From Candidatus Skiveiella danica (GTDB lineage: Bacteria; Pseudomonadota; Gammaproteobacteria; Burkholderiales; Burkholderiaceae_C), in contig JADKHE010000013.1 in NCBI GenBank assembly GCA_016721925.1, positions 653,440 through 717,439 of the forward strand: a DNA stretch of 64,000 nt. Direction: 5' to 3'. The stretch's first letter is position 1. Every line of letters begins with the position of its first letter. The notes below the pieces were generated by a model that saw nothing but the letters and a program-made list of their open reading frames with translations, did not search any database and was not told the DNA's origin. The translations under genes and the position numbers were made by a program. Below are positions 1 through 9,592 of this stretch, piece after piece.

Positions 1-977
1 AACGCCGTGCCGTGGTCGGGGCTCGTGCGACGTATTGGCAGGCCCAACGTGACATTGACGCCCTTGTCAACGCCGAGATACTTGACCGGAATCAGCCCCT
101 GGTCGTGGTACATCGCAATCACCACATCGAATTCCCCCGGTTCGCCTGCAGCTGCCCGTGCCCGCATGAAGACGGTATCCGGTGCGAAAGGGCCTCTGAC
201 ATCCATGCCGGCCCTTCGCGCCGTTTCGATCGTCGGCGCAATGGTGTCGATTTCTTCCCGCCCAAAAAGGCCGCCTTCCCCGGCATGTGGATTCAGGCCC
301 GCCACGCCAATGCGGGGGGCGCGTTGTAGCAAGGCCCCAACGGATTCGTGCGTAATGCGCAAAGTCTCCAGCAGATTTTCAGGGGTCACGGCGTCAATCG
401 CGTCGCGCAAGGCGACATGGATGCTCAAGAGGACCGTGCGCAACTCGTCATTGGCCAGCATCATGCGAACCGGTACTTCCGAAACGGACTTGCCGAGAAA
501 GGCAGCCGCCTGCGCCTGCAGCAATTCGGTGTGCCCCGGGTAGGAGATGCCAGCCGCGGCCAGCGCTTCCTTGTGCAGGGGCGCCGTCACGATTGCGCCG
601 ATCTCCTTGCGAAGAGCCGCCTGTGCGGCCCATACCACGCAGTCGGCAGCCGCCTGACCCGCCTCGGCGCTCACCCGGCCAACAGCGACCGGCCCCAGGC
701 GCTGCGGCGTCTGGAGCACCGGAATGCAGCGCGGCGGCGTCGCATAGGCCTCCTGCGGTGCGTCGATCCCGGCCACCGGGATGAGCGGCCTTCCCGGCCC
801 GCTCACGACCGCACTGGCGCGGCGCAGGGTTGCCATATCGCCGACAACAAAACAGCCTGCGGTGACCGCTGGATCGTCACGAAACGCCTTGGCGATGATT
901 TCGGGGCCGATTCCGGCCGGATCACCCATGGTGATCGCGATCGGCAGCTGGCTTGGGCGCGCTGGAATCACGGGCAT
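1..977 (-). CDS. pdxA: 4-hydroxythreonine-4-phosphate dehydrogenase PdxA (3' end outside window)
   Basis: PdxA oxidises 4-phosphohydroxy-L-threonine in the DXP-dependent pathway to pyridoxal 5'-phosphate. Reading leftward from the ATG at 977, the frame stays open to the window edge and gives about 325 residues, so only a short C-terminal piece is missing. Visible family motifs are ITMGDPAGIGPE near residue 16, the PLHKEAL/PGHTELL region, GLNPHAGEGGLFGREE, and YHDQGLIPVK followed by SPDHGTA near the edge. The histidines in these motifs belong to the metal and substrate site. It starts 4 bases after the NIF3-like gene ends, so the two are probably co-transcribed. Identification is secure; the true C-terminus is not visible. 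Confidence 0.95.
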   Translation of the reverse strand, partial: MPVIPARPSQLPIAITMGDPAGIGPEIIAKAFRDDPAVTAGCFVVGDMATLRRASAVVSGPGRPLIPVAGIDAPQEAYATPPRCIPVLQTPQRLGPVAVGRVSAEAGQAAADCVVWAAQAALRKEIGAIVTAPLHKEALAAAGISYPGHTELLQAQAAAFLGKSVSEVPVRMMLANDELRTVLLSIHVALRDAIDAVTPENLLETLRITHESVGALLQRAPRIGVAGLNPHAGEGGLFGREEIDTIAPTIETARRAGMDVRGPFAPDTVFMRARAAAGEPGEFDVVIAMYHDQGLIPVKYLGVDKGVNVTLGLPIRRTSPDHGTA

Positions 978-980
978 GGC

Positions 981-1775
981 TCAGGCCGGATTGGCAATCT
1001 CGATGAATTCGTGCACAAGCCCGAGCTGCTCCGCAACATGTGAAGCCACGGCGGGCGCACCGAAACACTCGGTGGCATGGTGTCCGCAGGCAAAGAAGCT
1101 CACGCCGCATTCCCTCGCCAGATGGGCCTGCGGCTCCGAGATCTCCCCGGTGATGAAGGCCTGCGCACCGGCCGCAATGGCCGCTTCGAAATAGCCTTGC
1201 GCACCGCCGCTGCACCAAGCGATCGTGCGAATGGGCTCCTGCGAACCCACCACACTGACCACTGGCCGCCCCAACCTCAGCTCAAGATGGCGTGTCGTCT
1301 CCCCAGCGGTGAGGTACGGCTGCCCGTCAGCCCAGCCCCCCACAAAACCCAGCTCCTGTTCGCCGAAACGGGCATCGGCCCTGAGGCCCAGCACCCGGCC
1401 AAGCTGCGCATTGTTGCCCCATTCGGGGTGCGCAGCCAGCGGAAGATGGTAGGCAAAGAGGTTGACATCGTGCGCCAGCAACAGGGCCAGGCGCTGCTTC
1501 ATCCAGCCGGTCACGCGGCCATCCTGGCCACGCCAGAACAGGCCATGGTGCACAAAGAGCGCATCCGCCTGGGCAGCTATCGCCGCTTCGATCAGCGCCC
1601 GGCTCGCCGTCACCCCGGAGACGATCTTGCGGATGCCCTGCCGCCCCTCGACCTGCAGGCCGTTCGGTCCGTAATCCTTGAATCGCTCGGGCTGCAGCAC
1701 GGCATCGAACGCCTGGAGCACCGCGCCACGCTCGACAACTGCAAGGGGCGATGCCGGGGAAAGTCCTGGAGTCAT
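981..1775 (-). CDS. NIF3-like dinuclear metal centre protein (YbgI/DUF34 family)
   Basis: This protein of about 264 residues belongs to the NIF3/YbgI family, whose members bind two metal ions in a toroidal oligomer. Biochemical roles remain uncertain; GTP cyclohydrolase I type 2 is the usual database name. Metal-binding motifs are visible as LFVHHGLFW, AYHLPLAAHPEWGNN and, near the C-terminus, CGHHATECFG. The open frame extends upstream to 1841, but the ATG at 1775 (MTPGLSPASPL) gives the usual family length and leaves room for a promoter shared with the divergent protease gene. It lies immediately upstream of pdxA on the same strand. Confidence 0.88.
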   Translation of the reverse strand: MTPGLSPASPLAVVERGAVLQAFDAVLQPERFKDYGPNGLQVEGRQGIRKIVSGVTASRALIEAAIAAQADALFVHHGLFWRGQDGRVTGWMKQRLALLLAHDVNLFAYHLPLAAHPEWGNNAQLGRVLGLRADARFGEQELGFVGGWADGQPYLTAGETTRHLELRLGRPVVSVVGSQEPIRTIAWCSGGAQGYFEAAIAAGAQAFITGEISEPQAHLARECGVSFFACGHHATECFGAPAVASHVAEQLGLVHEFIEIANPA

Positions 1776-1887
1776 CCGGTCATTGTCCCTGAATTCCGGC
1801 CGGTTGACGGCGCGCGCGACCGCCGGCTGCTGCCGGCCCACCTACAATTTGGCCACCGCCTGACCGGGCGAATCCCGGCTTCACCGC

Positions 1888-3030
1888 ATGAAACGACTCT
1901 GGCTGCTGTTCTCTCAATCCGTCACGGTGCTGCTGGCCGCGTATTTTGTCGTCGGTGTCATGAAGCCGGAATGGCTGAACAAGCGGCCCACGCTGAGCGG
2001 CGCCGTGTCCGTCATCGAGGCACCGTCGGGCGGATCGGGCACAGTGGCCGCCGGCAGCTTCAGCCCTGCGGCCAAGCGCGCGTCACCCGCCGTGGTCAGC
2101 ATCAACACCAGCAAGGCGGCCGAAAGGCACCCGCGCAGCGGTGATCCTTGGTTCCGCTTCTTTTTCGGCGACCAGGGCAACCAGCCCCAGGAGGGCTTGG
2201 GCAGTGGCGTCATCGTCAGTCCCTCCGGCTACATCCTCACCAACAATCACGTTGTGGAAGGCGCAGACGAGATCGAGGTGATCCTCAACGACAGCCGCCG
2301 GACCAAGGCCAAGGTCATTGGCACCGACCCGGACACGGACCTGGCCATCCTCAAGATCGAACTCGACAAGCTGCCCGTGATCGTGCTGGGCAACTCCGAT
2401 GCCCTGGCCGTGGGCGACCATGTGCTGGCCATTGGCAACCCGTTCGGTGTCGGTCAGACTGTGACGGGTGGCATCGTCAGTGCCCTGGGGCGCAACCAGC
2501 TAGGGATCAACACGTTCGAAAACTTCATCCAGACCGATGCCGCGATCAACCCCGGCAACTCTGGCGGGGCATTGGTCGATGTCAACGGACATCTCATGGG
2601 CATCAACACCGCCATCTATTCACGCTCGGGCGGCAGCATGGGCATCGGTTTTGCGGTCCCGGTGTCCACCGCGAAGATGGTGCTGGACAGCATCGTGCGC
2701 GACGGCCAGGTCTCCCGGGGCTGGATCGGCGTCGAGCCCAACGACCTCTCACCCGAGCTGGCTGAAACCTTCGGCGTGAAGGCCGCGTCCGGGGTCATCA
2801 TCACCGGCGTGCTCCAGAACGGTCCGGCTGCGCAGGCAGGCATCCGCCCGGGCGACGTGATCACCGCCGTTGCCGGCAAGACCCTCGCGTCGGTCAGCGA
2901 ACTGCTGTCGCATGTGGCGGCACTCAAACCGGGGGTACCGGCGCGCTTCAGCCTGCTGCGTCGTGAGGAAAAAGTGGAAATTGACGTGACACCGGGCCTG
3001 CGACCGCGGCCACGCCAAGCAGCCCGGTAG
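1888..3030 (+). CDS. Membrane-anchored HtrA-type serine protease with one PDZ domain (DegS-like)
   Basis: This periplasmic S1C-family protease has 380 residues. One N-terminal membrane segment (about residues 5-24) anchors it. A trypsin-like domain carries the catalytic triad: His121 in TNNHVVEG, Asp151 in DTDLAIL and Ser225 in NPGNSGGAL. A single PDZ domain occupies about residues 265-360. One PDZ plus a membrane anchor is the DegS layout, where the protease senses misfolded outer-membrane proteins and starts sigma-E activation. No sigma-E or anti-sigma gene is nearby, so that role is an inference. It is the only rightward gene in the first 41 kb and is convergent with tatC, with a repeat copy between the two stops. 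Confidence 0.92.
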   Translation: MKRLWLLFSQSVTVLLAAYFVVGVMKPEWLNKRPTLSGAVSVIEAPSGGSGTVAAGSFSPAAKRASPAVVSINTSKAAERHPRSGDPWFRFFFGDQGNQPQEGLGSGVIVSPSGYILTNNHVVEGADEIEVILNDSRRTKAKVIGTDPDTDLAILKIELDKLPVIVLGNSDALAVGDHVLAIGNPFGVGQTVTGGIVSALGRNQLGINTFENFIQTDAAINPGNSGGALVDVNGHLMGINTAIYSRSGGSMGIGFAVPVSTAKMVLDSIVRDGQVSRGWIGVEPNDLSPELAETFGVKAASGVIITGVLQNGPAAQAGIRPGDVITAVAGKTLASVSELLSHVAALKPGVPARFSLLRREEKVEIDVTPGLRPRPRQAAR

Positions 3031-3041
3031 TCAGTTACTCT

Positions 3042-3093
3042 GTTTTTGATAGCTGCTGGCGACCATTCGACGCTGGGAATCGGCCAAAATGAA
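3042..3093 (+). repeat. REP-like dispersed repeat, copy 1
   Basis: This copy fills the gap between the convergent protease and tatC genes. It reads TGATAGCTGCTGGCGACC, then CATTCGACGCTGGGAATCGG, then CCAAAATG. The arms CCATTC and GAAT.CGG can pair across a short loop. It aligns with eight other copies in the window. Confidence 0.75.
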
Positions 3094-3106
3094 CCAGAAG
3101 ACAGGT

Positions 3107-3901
3107 TCAGGAGGGCTCAGCCCCTGCCTCGGCGTCCGGAGCCTGGGTGTGCTTGATGAAGATCCGGGCCGCCCAGATGCCCAGCTCGTATAACAGGCAC
3201 ATGGGAATCGCCAGCGCGAGCTGCGACACCACGTCCGGCGGGGTCACGATGGCTGCGATGATGAACGCAAGCACCACGAAGTAGCCCCGAAAATCCTTGA
3301 GCTTCTGAATGCTGACCACCCCCAGGCGCGCCAGCACGACCACCGCAATGGGCACCTCGAAGGCCAGCCCGAAGGCAAAGAACATGGTCAGCACGAACGT
3401 CAGGTAGGCCTCGATATCCGGCGCGGCCGTGATGCTCTTGGGCGCGAAGCCCTGGATGAACTTGAACACCTGGCCAAATACAAAGAAATAGCAGAACGCC
3501 ACGCCAATGAAGAACAGCACCGTGCTGGAAACCACCAGCGGCAAGACGAGTTTTTTCTCGTGTGTATACAGGCCCGGCGCCACAAAGGCCCAGAGCTGGT
3601 ACAGCACGACCGGCAAGGCGATCAGGAAGGCCGCCATCAGCAGGATCTTCAACGGCACCATGAACGGCGAGATCACCGAGGTCGCAATCAGCGTGGCCCC
3701 TGTGGGCAGGGTCGCGATCAACGGAGCCGCCAGCAGGTCGTAAAGCCGGCCAGGCCCCGGATACAAGCCCAGCGCGATGGCCGCCACGGCGATCGCGAGC
3801 AGCATGCGGATCAGCCGGTCGCGCAATTCAACGAGGTGCGCCACGAACGGCTGTTCGGTGCCGGCGAGTTCGTCTTCTGCTTTGTTCTGGGGATCGGACA
3901 T
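3107..3901 (-). CDS. tatC: Sec-independent protein translocase subunit TatC
   Basis: TatC is the multispanning core of the twin-arginine translocase. It binds the RR signal peptide and exports folded, often cofactor-loaded, proteins. The 264-residue product begins with a short cytosolic arm containing the conserved HLVELRDRL motif (about residues 22-30) and then shows six hydrophobic segments, as expected. It is the last gene of the leftward tatA-tatB-tatC set. Likely Tat substrates in this window are MsrP and the cyclase-family protein near 55 kb, both of which carry double-arginine leaders. Confidence 0.97.
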   Translation of the reverse strand: MSDPQNKAEDELAGTEQPFVAHLVELRDRLIRMLLAIAVAAIALGLYPGPGRLYDLLAAPLIATLPTGATLIATSVISPFMVPLKILLMAAFLIALPVVLYQLWAFVAPGLYTHEKKLVLPLVVSSTVLFFIGVAFCYFFVFGQVFKFIQGFAPKSITAAPDIEAYLTFVLTMFFAFGLAFEVPIAVVVLARLGVVSIQKLKDFRGYFVVLAFIIAAIVTPPDVVSQLALAIPMCLLYELGIWAARIFIKHTQAPDAEAGAEPS

Positions 3902-3949
3902 GGTGAATAAGGCAAGCCAGACCAGAGGGTCGGGCGCAGCCGAAGACGG

Positions 3950-4417
3950 CTAGTTGAATTTCTGCGGACGGTAACGCGCCACGCGCGCAGCCCCTGACAG
4001 GGCCCGGGTCCGGACGCCGTTGCGTGCCTTGTACCACTGAGGCGTCGCGCCCTGCTTGAGCCGCCACTTCTTGCGGGGATGCTTGTACTCGGGTGGCGGC
4101 GGTTCCCAGGCCGTACCCGGGCTGTCCGAGCTCAGCCCGGCCGTGGTCTCCGACCACTGTTTCTCGAAATCGGCAGTGCCGGTCTGGATGGTCTGCTCGA
4201 CGTCGCGCGCCGCACTTTCCACCGTTTCCTTCATCTTCTTGAGTTCGTCCAGTTCCATCGACCGGTTGACCTCGGCCTTGACATCCGACACGTAGCGTTG
4301 CGCCTTGCCCAGCAGGGTGCCGACGGTGCGGGCCACGCGCGGCAATTTCTCCGGCCCGATGACGATCAGCGCCACCGCGCCAATCAGCGCGATCTTCGAA
4401 ATGCCGAGGTCGATCAC
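3950..4417 (-). CDS. tatB: Sec-independent protein translocase subunit TatB
   Basis: TatB pairs with TatC to form the twin-arginine signal-peptide receptor. The 155-residue protein has the expected N-terminal membrane helix ([19 protein letters not shown]), then the conserved [10 protein letters not shown] hinge and a long charged amphipathic helix to about residue 75. A variable, basic and proline-rich tail follows and ends in RPQKFN. The position between tatA and tatC supports the call over a second TatA. Confidence 0.96.
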   Translation of the reverse strand: MIDLGISKIALIGAVALIVIGPEKLPRVARTVGTLLGKAQRYVSDVKAEVNRSMELDELKKMKETVESAARDVEQTIQTGTADFEKQWSETTAGLSSDSPGTAWEPPPPEYKHPRKKWRLKQGATPQWYKARNGVRTRALSGAARVARYRPQKFN

Positions 4418-4442
4418 GGGTGTCGGGACTGCAACGAACGGA

Positions 4443-4682
4443 TCAGGACTTGGTCTTGGCTTCGACGTCGATGGTGGTCTTTTCGGCGCTGGCCGCGTTG
4501 CTCACCTGCCCGGCCGGCGGGGCGGGCTTCTCTTCGGGGGCCGATCCGTCCTTCATTCCGTCCTTGAAACCCTTGACGGCGCCGCCCAGATCCGAACCCA
4601 TGTTCTTGAGCTTCTTGGTGCCGAACACCATCACCACGATCAGCAGAACGATCAGCCAGTGCCAAATGGAAAATGAACCCAT
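4443..4682 (-). CDS. tatA: Sec-independent protein translocase subunit TatA
   Basis: TatA multimerises to form the transient conduit of the twin-arginine translocase. The 79-residue protein has a short N-terminal membrane helix ([15 protein letters not shown]), the FGTKKLKN hinge and the amphipathic helix [16 protein letters not shown], followed by an acidic, Ala/Pro-rich tail. It is the first gene of tatABC and lies downstream of the HIT gene on the same strand, so the Tat genes may be read through from the histidine operon. Confidence 0.96.
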   Translation of the reverse strand: MGSFSIWHWLIVLLIVVMVFGTKKLKNMGSDLGGAVKGFKDGMKDGSAPEEKPAPPAGQVSNAASAEKTTIDVEAKTKS

Positions 4683-4749
4683 GGATAACTCCTAACGAAT
4701 ATGCGGGATTCTAGTCTGGCACCGGGTGCCAGCGGCACCACGGGCCAAT

Positions 4750-5130
4750 TCAACCCTTCAGCCAGGGCCGCGGACCGCCCATGACGTGGATGTGCAGGTG
4801 ATGCACCTCCTGCCCGCCCTCGGCTCCGGTGTTGACCACCACCCGGAAGCCGCCTTCCGGATAGGGCCGGCAGCCCTGCTCCAGCGCCAGCTTCGGCGCC
4901 AGCGCCATCATGCGCCCCAGCAGGCCGACATGATCCGGCCCTGCGTGGGCCAGCGAGGGAACATGCACTTTCGGCACCATCAGGAAATGCACCGGTGCCC
5001 AAGGGTGAATGTCGTGGAAGACGAAGACCTCGTCATCCTCATGGACCTTTTTCGAGGGAATCTTGCCGGCGACAATCTTGCAGAAGAGGCAATTCGGATC
5101 ATGGGCAGCGGATGGTCCAGCGGTCGGCAC
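4750..5130 (-). CDS. HIT-family nucleotide hydrolase (HinT-like)
   Basis: Members of the histidine-triad family hydrolyse purine nucleoside phosphoramidates and acyl-AMPs. The 126-residue protein shows CLFCKIVAGKIPSKKV near the N-terminus, FHDIHPWAPVHFL in the middle and the catalytic triad HLHIHVMGG near the C-terminus. Both CxxC cysteines that often bind zinc in this branch are present (NCLFCK). It lies between the small membrane protein and tatA, a location typical for betaproteobacterial his operons, and starts only a few bases after the upstream stop. Confidence 0.93.
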   Translation of the reverse strand: MPTAGPSAAHDPNCLFCKIVAGKIPSKKVHEDDEVFVFHDIHPWAPVHFLMVPKVHVPSLAHAGPDHVGLLGRMMALAPKLALEQGCRPYPEGGFRVVVNTGAEGGQEVHHLHIHVMGGPRPWLKG

Positions 5131-5133
5131 GGT

Positions 5134-5496
5134 TCAGGTCTCCATCGGAAGGTCTTTGTTCATCCGCACCATGCCCATGACGATGCGGTAGAGGAACCAG
5201 ATTGAAATGACGCCCCACGCCAGCCAGCCAGGCGCCAGCAGCAGCAGCCACAGCGGCGAAGTCACGGCATACAGCACACCGGCCCACAAGACCGTGCGGA
5301 TGCGGAAGCTGAAATGGGACGCCATCCAGCTGCCATCGGCATCGCCTTTCTTGACCAGATCCATGATCAGCGCCACCAGCAGAAGCGCAAGGCTGGCCTG
5401 CGCGCCCGGAAACACCGCGCCCACCGCCACGATCAGGTGCAGAAGGTAACTGACCCAGCTGACGGTGCGCATGGAGTCGAGTTGCGAATCGTTCAT
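5134..5496 (-). CDS. Small membrane protein, DUF4870-like
   Basis: The 120-residue protein has about three hydrophobic segments: residues 15-45 (two close helices) and the stretch around [23 protein letters not shown]. The sequence resembles the DUF4870 group (YLLHL..., then [15 protein letters not shown], then a pair of helices and a short basic tail). Its function is unknown. The start overlaps the hisE stop by four bases (ATGA), so it is translationally coupled to the histidine operon. Being in the operon does not by itself imply a role in histidine synthesis. Confidence 0.75.
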   Translation of the reverse strand: MNDSQLDSMRTVSWVSYLLHLIVAVGAVFPGAQASLALLLVALIMDLVKKGDADGSWMASHFSFRIRTVLWAGVLYAVTSPLWLLLLAPGWLAWGVISIWFLYRIVMGMVRMNKDLPMET

Positions 5497-5882
5497 TCCT
5501 GTGCCTCCCGCGCCTGGGCCTTGCGCAAGGCCTTTTCCTCGATCCCGCTGGTGCCTTCGCGGCGTTCCAGTTCGGCCACCACCTGGGCCGGAGTCAGCCC
5601 GTAGTGGGCCAGCGCGATCATCGAGTGGAACCAGAGGTCGGCCACTTCATAGATGATCTTGTTCGGGTCGCCGCCATGGTCGGCGTCCTTGGCAGCCATG
5701 ACCACCTCGGTTGCCTCTTCGCCGATCTTTTTCAGGAAGGCGTCCGGCCCCTTGTGCAGCAGGCGTGCGACGTAGCTCTTTTCGGGGTCACCGCCGTTGG
5801 CGGCCTTGCGGCTCTCGATGACGGCGGCCAGACGCGCCAAAGCGTCTTCAGCATTTCGGACCATGGAATCGTGGGAGGACAT
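5493..5882 (-). CDS. hisE: Phosphoribosyl-ATP diphosphatase HisE
   Basis: HisE removes pyrophosphate from PR-ATP, the second step of histidine synthesis. The product of about 129 residues is an all-alpha MazG-like pyrophosphohydrolase with the acidic metal-binding motif [16 protein letters not shown] and the later [13 protein letters not shown]. It is a separate gene here, not fused to hisI. The ATG at 5882 is preferred; a GTG at 5888 would overlap the hisI stop by one base and add two residues. Confidence 0.95.
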   Translation of the reverse strand: MSSHDSMVRNAEDALARLAAVIESRKAANGGDPEKSYVARLLHKGPDAFLKKIGEEATEVVMAAKDADHGGDPNKIIYEVADLWFHSMIALAHYGLTPAQVVAELERREGTSGIEEKALRKAQAREAQE

Positions 5883-5887
5883 GGGCA

Positions 5888-6277
5888 CTATCTGTAGATG
5901 GATTCGGGGTCTTCCAAGACCGGCTCGACGGTTTTCCAGCCGCCGTTGTCATAGCGCTGAAAGAAACAGCTGTGGCGCCCGGTATGGCACGCGATGCCGG
6001 GCTTGTGCCCCAGCTGCGTGACCTTGAGCAGGACCACATCGTTGTCGCAGTCCAGGCGAATGTCGTGCACCGTCTGCACATGGCCCGACTCCTCGCCCTT
6101 GAACCACAGCTTGCCGCGCGAGCGACTGAAATACACCGCGCGGCCCAGCTCAGCGGTCTTCTGCAGGGCGTCACGGTTCATCCAGGCGAACATCAACACG
6201 TCGCCCGTCGCGGCTTCCTGCGCAATGGCCGGGACCAGCCCCTGGGCGTCCCACTTCACTTCGTCGAGCCAGTTCAT
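5888..6277 (-). CDS. hisI: Phosphoribosyl-AMP cyclohydrolase HisI
   Basis: HisI opens the adenine ring of PR-AMP in the third step of histidine synthesis. The 129-residue monofunctional protein has the zinc and magnesium motifs [11 protein letters not shown] and [13 protein letters not shown], as well as the N-terminal [11 protein letters not shown] segment. It sits between hisF and hisE. A repeat copy occupies most of the 84-base gap to hisF, so this is one of the few non-overlapping junctions in the operon. Confidence 0.96.
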   Translation of the reverse strand: MNWLDEVKWDAQGLVPAIAQEAATGDVLMFAWMNRDALQKTAELGRAVYFSRSRGKLWFKGEESGHVQTVHDIRLDCDNDVVLLKVTQLGHKPGIACHTGRHSCFFQRYDNGGWKTVEPVLEDPESIYR

Positions 6278-6310
6278 GGGGGAATTGTCAGTGATTTGAG
6301 GATACTTTCA

Positions 6311-6359
6311 TTTTGATAGCTACTTATGACCATTCGACGATGGGGAGTGGCCAGAAATG
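6311..6359 (+). repeat. REP-like dispersed repeat, copy 2
   Basis: This copy lies in the hisF-hisI gap inside the histidine operon. It reads TTTTGATAGCTACTTATGAC, then CATTCGACGATGGGGAGTGG, then CCAGAAATG. The CCATTC and GAGTGG arms can pair with one G-U. It ends just before the hisF stop codon at 6362. Confidence 0.75.
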
Positions 6360-6361
6360 CT

Positions 6362-7141
6362 TCAAATCCGCACCGGAATGCCGCGTTCGGCCATGCGCGC
6401 CTTGGCCTGCGCCACCGTGAACTCGCCATAGTGGAAGATGCTGGCGGCCAGCACGGCATCCGCCCCGCCCGTCTGGATGCCATCGGCCAGGTGGTCCAGC
6501 GTGCCCACGCCGCCCGAGGCGATCACCGGCACGCTGACCGCGTCGCTCACAGCACGCGTCAATTCGAGGTCAAAGCCCGCCTTGGTGCCGTCGCGGTCCA
6601 TGCTGGTCAGCAGGATCTCGCCGGCGCCATGCTCAGCCATCTGCCGTGCCCAGGCCACCGCATCTAGGCCAGTGTTCTTGCGCCCTCCGTGGCTGTAGAC
6701 GTCCCAGCCTTCGCCGCGATCCAGCAGGTCGTCCCCGAAGCGGCGCTTGGCGTCGATGGCCACCACGATGCATTGGGCGCCGTATTTGGCCGAGGCGTCG
6801 CGGATCACCTGCGGGTTGGCGATCGCCGCCGAGTTGAAGCTGGTCTTGTCGGCGCCCGCGTTGAGCAGGCGGCGCACGTCCTCGACGGTGCGCACCCCGC
6901 CGCCGACCGTCAGAGGAATGAACACCTGGCTGGCCACGGCCTCGATGATGTGCAGGATCAGGTCGCGGCCGTCGCTGGTGGCGGTGATGTCCAGGAAGGT
7001 GAGCTCGTCGGCGCCCTGGTCGTTGTAGCGCGCGGCAATCTCCACCGGGTCACCCGCGTCCCGCAATTCGACAAAATTGACGCCCTTGACCACGCGACCA
7101 CCGGTCACGTCAAGGCAGGGAATGATACGTTTGGCAAGCAT
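6362..7141 (-). CDS. hisF: Imidazole glycerol phosphate synthase cyclase subunit HisF
   Basis: HisF is the (beta/alpha)8 cyclase half of IGP synthase and uses ammonia delivered by HisH. The frame is open to 7252, but the family start [12 protein letters not shown] is the ATG at 7141, giving 259 residues. The two catalytic aspartates are in [12 protein letters not shown] and in [14 protein letters not shown]. Phosphate-binding loops [10 protein letters not shown] and [10 protein letters not shown] are intact. It lies between the mutarotase gene and hisI. Confidence 0.97.
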   Translation of the reverse strand: MLAKRIIPCLDVTGGRVVKGVNFVELRDAGDPVEIAARYNDQGADELTFLDITATSDGRDLILHIIEAVASQVFIPLTVGGGVRTVEDVRRLLNAGADKTSFNSAAIANPQVIRDASAKYGAQCIVVAIDAKRRFGDDLLDRGEGWDVYSHGGRKNTGLDAVAWARQMAEHGAGEILLTSMDRDGTKAGFDLELTRAVSDAVSVPVIASGGVGTLDHLADGIQTGGADAVLAASIFHYGEFTVAQAKARMAERGIPVRI

Positions 7142-7202
7142 GGCGGGATTGTAGGTTGCAGACCATGGCAGCCCGCTCGCCGGACCGGGTCGGCGCCCGC
7201 CG

Positions 7203-8144
7203 TCAAAGCACGGTGAGACGCTGCCAGCCCTGCCAGGTCTGGCCTGCAGCAACTTCCACCGGGCTCATCACCTGCGCCGCCTCGACGCACAGCATCCGAG
7301 CAAATCCATCGGGTGGCATGTCGCCCAGACGGCCGCACCGTTCGGCGCCAGGGTTCCAGACCACCGTATCGGCGAAGCTTGCGCTCTGGGCTATCTGCAG
7401 GCCATGCGGGCCGTCGTGCAGGGTCAACGCGGAAGGCGCGGCAGCATAGACCCGGTCGAATTCGCCGTTGAAGCCGATGCTGCCGCTGGCCAGCCCGGTC
7501 TGGTCCGTCACCGCATTCCAGCAGCGCTGCCCCTGCAGGCCTTCGAGACGCGCGCCCGCGATATCGTCCACCGCCAGGTACGTGTGCAGCGCCCCGGTGA
7601 ACTGAAGCGGCTGCACATCGGTGTTGTCGACCTTCAGAGCAACCTGAAGGCTGCCGGGCTGCAGGCTGACCGTCAGGACGGCTTCGAATGCGTAAGGCCA
7701 GAGGGCGCGGGTACCGTCCGTCGCGCACAGCTGCAAACAGACCTGCGCGCCGTCGTCGGACCCAGGTGGCGATATACCGGCCACCAACCTCGGCACCAGT
7801 GCCCAGGGCAGGGTACGTGCAAAACCGTGCTTCGGCAGCGTGCCGCGCGCATTGAACTGCGGGAAGCACACGGGGATACCGCCACGAATGGCCGAACGGC
7901 CGTCAAACAGCGCCCTGGGGCTCAGATAGAGACGCTCACGCCCGCCAGACTGCCAGGAGAGCACCTGCGCGCCATGTAAGGCCACAGTGACCGTGTCGCC
8001 CTGGGGAAGTGCCAGCCGAATGCAAGACTGGCCCTGAAATGGGCGGTATTCGATGCCCGGCATGGCCAAGTCCTGGCTATTCATGCCCATGCCAGCGGGC
8101 ACTTGCGGAAGGTGTGAAGACGCTGGCGCCGCGCGCTCAGCCAT
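7203..8144 (-). CDS. D-hexose-6-phosphate mutarotase (aldose 1-epimerase family, YeaD-like)
   Basis: The protein has up to 313 residues and belongs to the galactose-mutarotase fold. Family landmarks are [27 protein letters not shown] and [10 protein letters not shown], the last two carrying the catalytic histidines, and [11 protein letters not shown] with the conserved glutamate near the C-terminus. YeaD-type enzymes interconvert anomers of glucose 6-phosphate. The ATG at 8144 overlaps the hisA stop by eight bases, consistent with translational coupling; ATGs at 8090 and 8084 are alternatives. It sits between hisA and hisF although it has no known step in histidine synthesis. Confidence 0.88.
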   Translation of the reverse strand: MAERAAPASSHLPQVPAGMGMNSQDLAMPGIEYRPFQGQSCIRLALPQGDTVTVALHGAQVLSWQSGGRERLYLSPRALFDGRSAIRGGIPVCFPQFNARGTLPKHGFARTLPWALVPRLVAGISPPGSDDGAQVCLQLCATDGTRALWPYAFEAVLTVSLQPGSLQVALKVDNTDVQPLQFTGALHTYLAVDDIAGARLEGLQGQRCWNAVTDQTGLASGSIGFNGEFDRVYAAAPSALTLHDGPHGLQIAQSASFADTVVWNPGAERCGRLGDMPPDGFARMLCVEAAQVMSPVEVAAGQTWQGWQRLTVL

Positions 8145-8877
8145 TCAGCTCGTCGGCGCGCCGCTGCGCCACGGCGAAATCCAGGTCGCCGGAATAGATG
8201 GCGCGTCCGCAGATGACGCCTTCCACCCCTTCGGACTCGACCGCGCAAAGCTGCTCGATGTCGGTCATGTTCGACAGGCCGCCGGAGGCAATCACCGGGA
8301 TGCTCAGCGCCTGGGCCAGGCGCACCGTGGCTTCGACGTTGATGCCAGAGAGCATGCCGTCGCGGCCGATGTCGGTATAGATGATCGATTCGACGCCCCA
8401 GTCCTCGAACTTGCGCGCCAGGTCCACCACTTCGTGGCGGGTGAGCTTGCTCCAGCCGTCGGTGGCGACCTTGCCGTCACGGGCATCGAGGCCCACGATG
8501 ATGTGCCCGCCGAACGCGGTGCAGGCATCCTTGAGGAAGCCCGGGTTCTTGACCGCGGCCGTGCCGATGATGACGTAGCGCAGGCCGCCGTCGATGTATT
8601 TTTCGATGGTGTCCAAGTCACGGATGCCCCCGCCCAGCTGCACCGGGATGTCGTCACCGACGGCCTTGAGAATCGACTTGATCGCCGCGTAATTCTGCGG
8701 TTTGCCGGCAAAGGCGCCGTTCAGGTCCACCAGATGCAGCCGGCGCGCGCCCTGTTCCACCCACTTGAGCGCCATGGCCGCGGGGTCCTCGCCAAACGTA
8801 GTGGACTGGTCCATGTCACCCTGCTTGAGGCGAACGCAGTGGCCGTCTTTGAGATCAATCGCGGGAATCAAGATCAT
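8137..8877 (-). CDS. hisA: ProFAR isomerase HisA
   Basis: HisA performs the Amadori isomerisation of ProFAR to PRFAR. The frame runs to 9033, but the conserved start [12 protein letters not shown] is the ATG at 8877, giving 246 residues. Catalytic aspartates are seen in [12 protein letters not shown] and [12 protein letters not shown]. Phosphate loops GGGIRDLDT and [10 protein letters not shown] match the HisA/HisF barrel. It lies downstream of hisH, as expected. Confidence 0.97.
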   Translation of the reverse strand: MILIPAIDLKDGHCVRLKQGDMDQSTTFGEDPAAMALKWVEQGARRLHLVDLNGAFAGKPQNYAAIKSILKAVGDDIPVQLGGGIRDLDTIEKYIDGGLRYVIIGTAAVKNPGFLKDACTAFGGHIIVGLDARDGKVATDGWSKLTRHEVVDLARKFEDWGVESIIYTDIGRDGMLSGINVEATVRLAQALSIPVIASGGLSNMTDIEQLCAVESEGVEGVICGRAIYSGDLDFAVAQRRADELNG

Positions 8878-8923
8878 GTCAGTGGGGCATGACGCCGTGG
8901 ACAAGGAGGTGAGGAGCAGGAAA

Positions 8924-9592
8924 TCAGGGGTTCCAGTGCAGGAAATTCCGGTACAGGGCCAGACCCTGGGCGGCGCTCTTCTCCGGGTGGAATTGCGTCG
9001 CAAAAATATTATCGCGTGCAATCGCGGCAGCAAAGCGTCCGCCGTAATCGGCCTCGCCCGCAGTGTGGCGTGTTTCCGACGGATGGGCGTAGAAGCTGTG
9101 CACGAAATAGAACCAGCTCGCGTCCGGCACGTCGCGCCAAACCGGGTGGACCGTGCCTTGGTGCGCCGATTGAAAGACCTGGTTCCAGCCCATCTGCGGC
9201 ACCTTGTAACGGCTGCCGTCCGGTTGCATCCGGCCGGCCAGGTCGAACTTTCGCACGTCCCCCGCGATCAGGCCCAAGCCCGGTGTATCGCCTTCGGCGC
9301 TGTGTTCCAGCAGCATCTGCATGCCCACGCAGACGCCGAACAGCGGCTTCTTGGCCGCCGCATCCAACACCGAGGCCAGCAGGCCGGACTCGCGCAGCTC
9401 GCGCATGCAGTCGGGCATCGCGCCCTGTCCGGGCAGGACGACCCGGTCGGCGTCGAGCACCTGCTGCGGACTGGCCGTGATGACCACGTCCACACCGGTG
9501 TCGGTGGCCGCGTGGATCACCGCCTGGGCCACCGAGCGCAGGTTGCCCATGCCGTAGTCCACGACCGCCACCTTTTTTGCTACCTTGTTCAT
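8924..9592 (-). CDS. hisH: Imidazole glycerol phosphate synthase glutaminase subunit HisH
   Basis: HisH hydrolyses glutamine and channels ammonia to HisF. The 222-residue class I amidotransferase starts [20 protein letters not shown]. The nucleophile is Cys88 in [10 protein letters not shown], and the His-Glu pair is in ATQFHPEKS near residue 205. The oxyanion motif [10 protein letters not shown] is present. A repeat copy abuts its start codon, between hisB and hisH. Confidence 0.97.
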   Translation of the reverse strand: MNKVAKKVAVVDYGMGNLRSVAQAVIHAATDTGVDVVITASPQQVLDADRVVLPGQGAMPDCMRELRESGLLASVLDAAAKKPLFGVCVGMQMLLEHSAEGDTPGLGLIAGDVRKFDLAGRMQPDGSRYKVPQMGWNQVFQSAHQGTVHPVWRDVPDASWFYFVHSFYAHPSETRHTAGEADYGGRFAAAIARDNIFATQFHPEKSAAQGLALYRNFLHWNP

